DNA of 64,000 nucleotides, taken from contig CP141142.1 in NCBI GenBank assembly GCA_035235625.1, positions 36,094,995 to 36,158,994 on the forward strand. Reading direction: 5' to 3'. A program made the position numbers and the translations under genes. The DNA is from Saururus chinensis (lineage: Eukaryota > Streptophyta > Magnoliopsida > Piperales > Saururaceae). Of the stretch, positions 59,790 to 64,000 are shown one piece after another. The notes beneath the pieces were generated by a model. That model was not told the DNA's origin. It made no database searches and saw only the letters and a program-made list of their open reading frames with translations. Position 1 is the first letter of the stretch; each line of letters opens with the position of its first letter.

Positions 59790-61087
59790 TGGTAATACCC
59801 GAAATTACTAAGCTAAGGGAAGACCTATTACATGAAGCACATCGTTCTCGATATACCATCCACCCAAGGGGAACGAAGATGTATCAAGATTTAAAAAGAA
59901 GTTTTTGGTGGAATGGAATGAAGAAGGACATAGGAGAATATATTTTGAGATGCTTAACTTGTCAACAAGTTAAAGCCGAACACCAAAAACCTTCAAGGTA
60001 CCTTAAAACGATTGAAATCCCTGAGTGGAAGTGGGAACACATTACTATGAATTTCGTTTCAGCACTACTTAGAACTTCACAAGGCCATGAATCCATTTGG
60101 GTGATCGTGGATCGACTCACAAAGAGTGCACATTTTCTTCCATTAAGCAAGAAGCAATCCATAAGTTCTTTGGCAAAATTATACGTGAAGAAAATTGTGA
60201 GTCGGCACAGGATACCGCTATCGATCATCTCAGATCGGGATAGTCGTTTTACCTCCAAGTTTTGGCAAGGATTTCAAGAAGAATTGGGTACAAATCTTAA
60301 GTTCAGCACTGCTTTCCACCCTCAGATGGATGGACAATCAGAAAGAACTATCCAAACTTTGGAAGATATGTTGCGCGCTTGCACAATGGATTGGAAGGGA
60401 AACTGGGACGAACATTTACCGTTGGTCAAGTTCGCCTACAACAATAGCTACCATAGCAGTATAGGTATGGCACCTTATGAGGCATTGTATGGACGACCTT
60501 GTCAATCACCGACGTGTTGGAATGAAGTGGGAGAACGAAGATTGATTAAGTTTGAACTTCTGCAATAGTGTGCAGATAAGGTGAAACTTGTTAAGCATCG
60601 TCTATTGGCATCCCATAGTCGTCAAAAGAGCTATGCAGATCAGAGACGGAGGGATATTGAATTTAGCGTGGGAGATCATGTATTACTAAAAGTTTCGCCA
60701 ACCCGAGGAGTCATGAGATTTGGAATTAAAGGCTAACTAAGTCCTCGCTTCATAGGACTGTTTGAAATTTTGGACAAAGTAGGAGCGGTGGCTTACAGAT
60801 TAGCCTTGCCTCCACAACTCAGCAATGTCCACGACGTATTTCACATGTCCATGTTTAGAAAATACGTCCGAGACTCCTCTCATGTTCTTGATCAGAGTTT
60901 AATTACTCTTAAGCCCAACCTATCATTCAAAGAAAAGCCACTTAAAATTCTAGATCACAAGGAACAGATCTTGAGGACTAAAAGGATCCCCTTAGTCAAA
61001 GTGCTTTGGCAGTACCATTCCTCAGAAGAAGCCACTTGGGAACTAGAGAGCGAAATGCAAAAGAAGTACCCAGAGTTATTCATTTAG
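59790..61087 (+). pseudogene. Integrase and chromodomain-like tail of the chromovirus (fossil)
   Basis: The zinc-binding HHCC region (HEAHRSRYTIHPRGTKM then CLTCQQVKAEH) is followed by the catalytic core (VDRLTKSAHFLP, SDRDSRFTSKFW, then DGQSERTIQTLEDMLRA) and the GPY/F-type region with LPPQLSNVHDVFHMSML-like sequence. The end (VLWQYHSSEEATWELE) fits the chromodomain tail that directs chromovirus insertion to heterochromatin. Broken fossil. Confidence 0.85.
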
Positions 61088-61121
61088 TGAATAATTCAAA
61101 TTTCGAGGACGAAATTTCTCT

Positions 61122-61134
61122 AAGGGGGGTAGAT
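61122..61134 (+). other. Polypurine tract of the chromovirus
   Basis: AAGGGGGGTAGAT lies directly before the 3' LTR. In the family it primes plus-strand DNA synthesis. Confidence 0.85.
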
Positions 61135-62870
61135 TGTAATAACCCTAATTTCTAACATGATCTCCTTATATATTTTGTTATTTATAATTTTCCTAAGGGT
61201 TGGTTAGAGCTCGTGGAGACGAGCGTAACAAGCCTTAAAACGCGAAAATCGAAGGTCAGGAACAAAAGTTACGACCTTGGGAAATGTGTTCAACCGGTGG
61301 GACCCACTCTTAAAATTTAGGTAAAACTGTTCTTAAGTGGTCTAGTATTGTAGGGCTCGTGAATACGAACTCAACGGTACCAAGAACGCATAAATCGGAG
61401 TTTGGGATAGGAAGTTACGATTTTTGAAATTTTTAGAAATTAAAATAAATATAAAAATAAAATATTTATTTCGGCGCGGCGCAGCGAAACCCGCGCATGG
61501 AAAGTGCGACGGCCACGCGTTCACGGTGACAAATGCGCGTTCATCACTGCGTGCATGACGAACGCACGTTCGTCACGCGCGCACGTTGTTTCGCCGGGGC
61601 TAGTGGGCGCCGACCGGATTTTTTGGCGGTGCCGGTGGGTGCCCACCTGTTCCGGCGGTGGCGCCCACCGGAATATTCTTCCACCTCCCTTATAAATACC
61701 CATTCCGGCCAAAATTTCATCCCCATCCGATTTTCCACCTCTTTCACTGTTGTCACCATTCCCGACCCGTTTTAAGTCCGATTTTCACGTTCCAAGACCC
61801 GTTTCCTACTAATTCAAGGGTGCTCTCTGCACCAGAAGTGTTATTTTCTCAAGGTGACCCCTCTAAGACTTCAAAAAATGTGCCCCTTCCCTAATCGTCC
61901 CCTTTCTCCTTTTTACTATTTCTGAGTCGTTTCAAGCCCTTTTCTGCCTGTTCAAAAGGCATTCTCTACTAAAGCGAACGTGCTGAATGCTGTGGTGGGG
62001 TTATTTCATCTTCTGGAGTCTTTATATCAACGAATTTTATATTCAAGGCTAAGGTAGGGTGTTTTAAACTCTAAATAACTGCTTTGCTGATTTGAGTCCA
62101 TCTTTCTTGAAGTATTTGATTTAAGTATAAGTATGATACATGTTTTAACCGATGAATGGATTTTTCTCTTGAATTATGTGACAATTTTGCTACGTATATC
62201 GATTGATTTAGTGCGTATCACATAGTGTTGTGGTTTCGTACATTGTTTTGATGCCCGCCGAGAAAAATGATCGGCTAGTGGCGCGCACAGGGTGGAGCAT
62301 CATGGGGAAACTCCTTCCCTTAGTGGCCTCCGTTGCCGCATGAGCACGGAGGTAGGCCGTTGGGTATCGCGGCTTGTGGATTTGATTGGATTTGTGAATT
62401 TGTTTGATTTGATTTTAAAAGATATTTTGCTTAGCATTTCTTTTAGATTTTAAACAAACCTACTGAGTATAAATATACTCACGTACCCCCAGACTTTGCA
62501 GGTGATGCAATGATGGAAGAAGGGAAAGAAGAAAAGTTTTTTAAATAGTTTCGTGTTTACTACGTTAGAAAAATAATGTAATTATATATATGACCGATGT
62601 GTAAAGGTACGAGGTGCCAGGATAATCATGTTTTTGTATAACTACTGGCTCTATGAACAGTAAATTTTGGTATGTATATTAAGCTTATGTTATAAACTTT
62701 TTGTCAATATGTTTTTATTATTCTTGGCTGTGTAATTACTCCGACATATTTTACAATGAGCATACGATCATTTTATGTTAACGCCCGTCTGTCAGGTTCG
62801 TCTATACCATTGACGCATGTTCGGACATGATCATTAATATTATATTGTCCGATAATGGGCAGGCGTTACA
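61135..62870 (+). repeat. 3' LTR of the chromovirus
   Basis: It runs from TGTAATAACC to GCAGGCGTTACA, 1,736 bp, with terminal TGTAA/TTACA inverted repeats. It is about 31 bp shorter than the 5' LTR, mostly from a length difference in the GC-rich block. Confidence 0.92.
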
Positions 62871-62944
62871 CTATCAAACTAGTGGACATGATCATTAATA
62901 TTATATTGTCCGATAATGGGAAGGCGTTACACTATCAAACTAGT
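62823..62944. repeat. 61-bp tandem duplication across the 3' LTR edge
   Basis: Two copies with a 61-base period (62823-62883 and 62884-62944). Each contains the last 48 bases of the LTR, the CTATC target copy and eight bases of flank. Only about one base differs between copies. Confidence 0.93.
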
Positions 62945-62945
62945 G

Positions 62946-64000
62946 TCATCTTCTTACTAAGGAGACTATTTGATGAACCCTGTGCAAGTGAATATGTGAG
63001 ACAATATGAACATGAAATAAAGAGAAATTTATCCTTGAGAAATAACATGGCCTAAAAAAGTAGCATAGGACAAAGTTAAAAGGAATAAGCCGCCCATTGG
63101 TAATAAAATTGAAGGACGTATACATTTGCCAAAAAAATTATAGATGATTTGTACAGTTTGATCCTCAAGACATTTTTTGAGGAATAGTAATAAAACCTGG
63201 TCATTAAGCCAAAATCAATTACCCACTTGAGGGAAGTGGGCCTCATCATTAAATGGGGCCTACATGGTTTTAAATGGGTAGGGTTAAGAGGAATGTAGGG
63301 CCCATGCACTAAATTCTTGATTTAAAATATATACTAAATACAATAGTAATCTTTTAAAAAAATCAGTAAAAATTTTCAACTAAACTCCTAACCATGGAAA
63401 ATATTAATTTCCAAATTATGAAATTTAAATGTTGTTTTTCTAGGAAGTACCTTTTCGAGGAAAAATATAATTTTCTAAAACTCACAACAGGCCCTAAAAT
63501 TTGGGTCTCATATGACAATAAGAGGACTCAAATTTTTTTATCTAATCAAAACTTGGTATAAGATTATGTTGACACACAGTGGTGTAAAAAATAATTATCC
63601 AAAATGTAATGATAATGTCCACAAAATTATACGGTGGGTAAAAATAAAATAATTTTCACAGCTAGATTTCCTGGCAAAAAGCTGTGACCATTTTAGATAG
63701 GAGTCCAAGCATAATATATAGATGCATATTTTCCCATATACATTTTGCTAAGACTTCTTGGTTACATGACCTAAAAAGGAGACACGGGTGAGGGTAGACA
63801 TATCTAGGTAAAAAGTAATCATCAATAGGAAAGAGGGAAGGACTAAGCATCAAAAGTTTTGTACAAAAAAAAAACTAAGAGTCAAAAGTTGAAAAATATT
63901 TTCCTAACATTCGACCATGACTACAATAATGCATGACTAATAGACATGTGGAGGGGTAAACTTGGGAACCTATTGGATCTAGTTCCCAAGTTTCCATCTC
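62946..64000. other. Intergenic, no supported gene
   Basis: AT-rich DNA downstream of the retrotransposon. No gene or element end is recognisable. GGGCC-type motifs near 63240-63305 may belong to an unrecognised repeat. Confidence 0.4.

Larger units (their letters stand above)
54486..62870 (+). mobile_element. Full-length Ty3 LTR retrotransposon, chromovirus (Tekay/Del-like)
   Basis: An 8,385-bp fossil element bounded by two long LTRs and an exact 5-bp target duplication CTATC (54481-54485 and 62871-62875). Between the LTRs lie a tRNA-iMet-type primer site, gag, then pol in the Ty3 order protease, reverse transcriptase, RNase H, integrase, and a chromodomain-like tail, then a polypurine tract. 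The order and the long LTRs fit the chromovirus lineage, with Tekay/Del the likeliest clade. It is structurally complete, but the coding region is broken in roughly eight places, so it is not expected to move by itself. LTR difference of about 4-5 percent by hand count suggests insertion within the last few million years. Confidence 0.93.

Overview
This window looks like nuclear DNA of a flowering plant. It is AT-rich and gene-poor, with intron-rich plant genes embedded in layered plant-type transposons (Ty3 chromovirus LTRs, Ty1/copia LTRs, hAT, Mutator-like and Stowaway-like elements). The species cannot be named from the sequence alone.

Only two host genes are convincing, both on the minus strand and both for plastid enzymes made in the cytosol with transit peptides. 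At 6590-10766 lies uroporphyrinogen decarboxylase (UROD/HEME; 6 exons, 394 aa; tetrapyrrole synthesis for chlorophyll and haem). At 34032-40163 lies a HAD-superfamily protein of the PyrP2 type (11 exons, 361 aa; riboflavin-pathway phosphatase). Every splice phase closes without gaps in both models. Each gene appears to contain one GC-AG intron.

Layout: 1-6500 is intergenic, rich in Stowaway-like MITEs, with one GC-rich island of unknown origin near 2090-2490. 6590-10766 is UROD. 12053-18411 is decayed LTR-type DNA carrying a hAT element (13201-15325) with a second hAT (13296-14892) inside it and Stowaway-like copies inside that. 18412-27700 holds further decayed retroelement DNA, a 29-30 bp tandem array split by a solo Ty1/copia LTR (22492-23704), a second copia LTR, and a hAT element (26888-27683). 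27860-31563 is a complete solo chromovirus LTR. 34032-40163 is PyrP2. About 40725-49905 is a nested cluster of three more related LTRs. 50311-50924 is a Mutator-like MITE with a GC-rich core, and 52811-53687 is another hAT. 54486-62870 is a full-length Ty3 chromovirus with matching LTRs and target duplication, coding region broken, followed by a 61-bp tandem duplication of its own edge.

The two genes are not an operon and have no evident functional link beyond plastid location. I found no sign of a novel multi-gene system. The notable content is transposon nesting with exact target duplications, the two GC-AG introns, an unusual HAD motif I in PyrP2, and an intronic hairpin. All boundaries and counts were made by eye.
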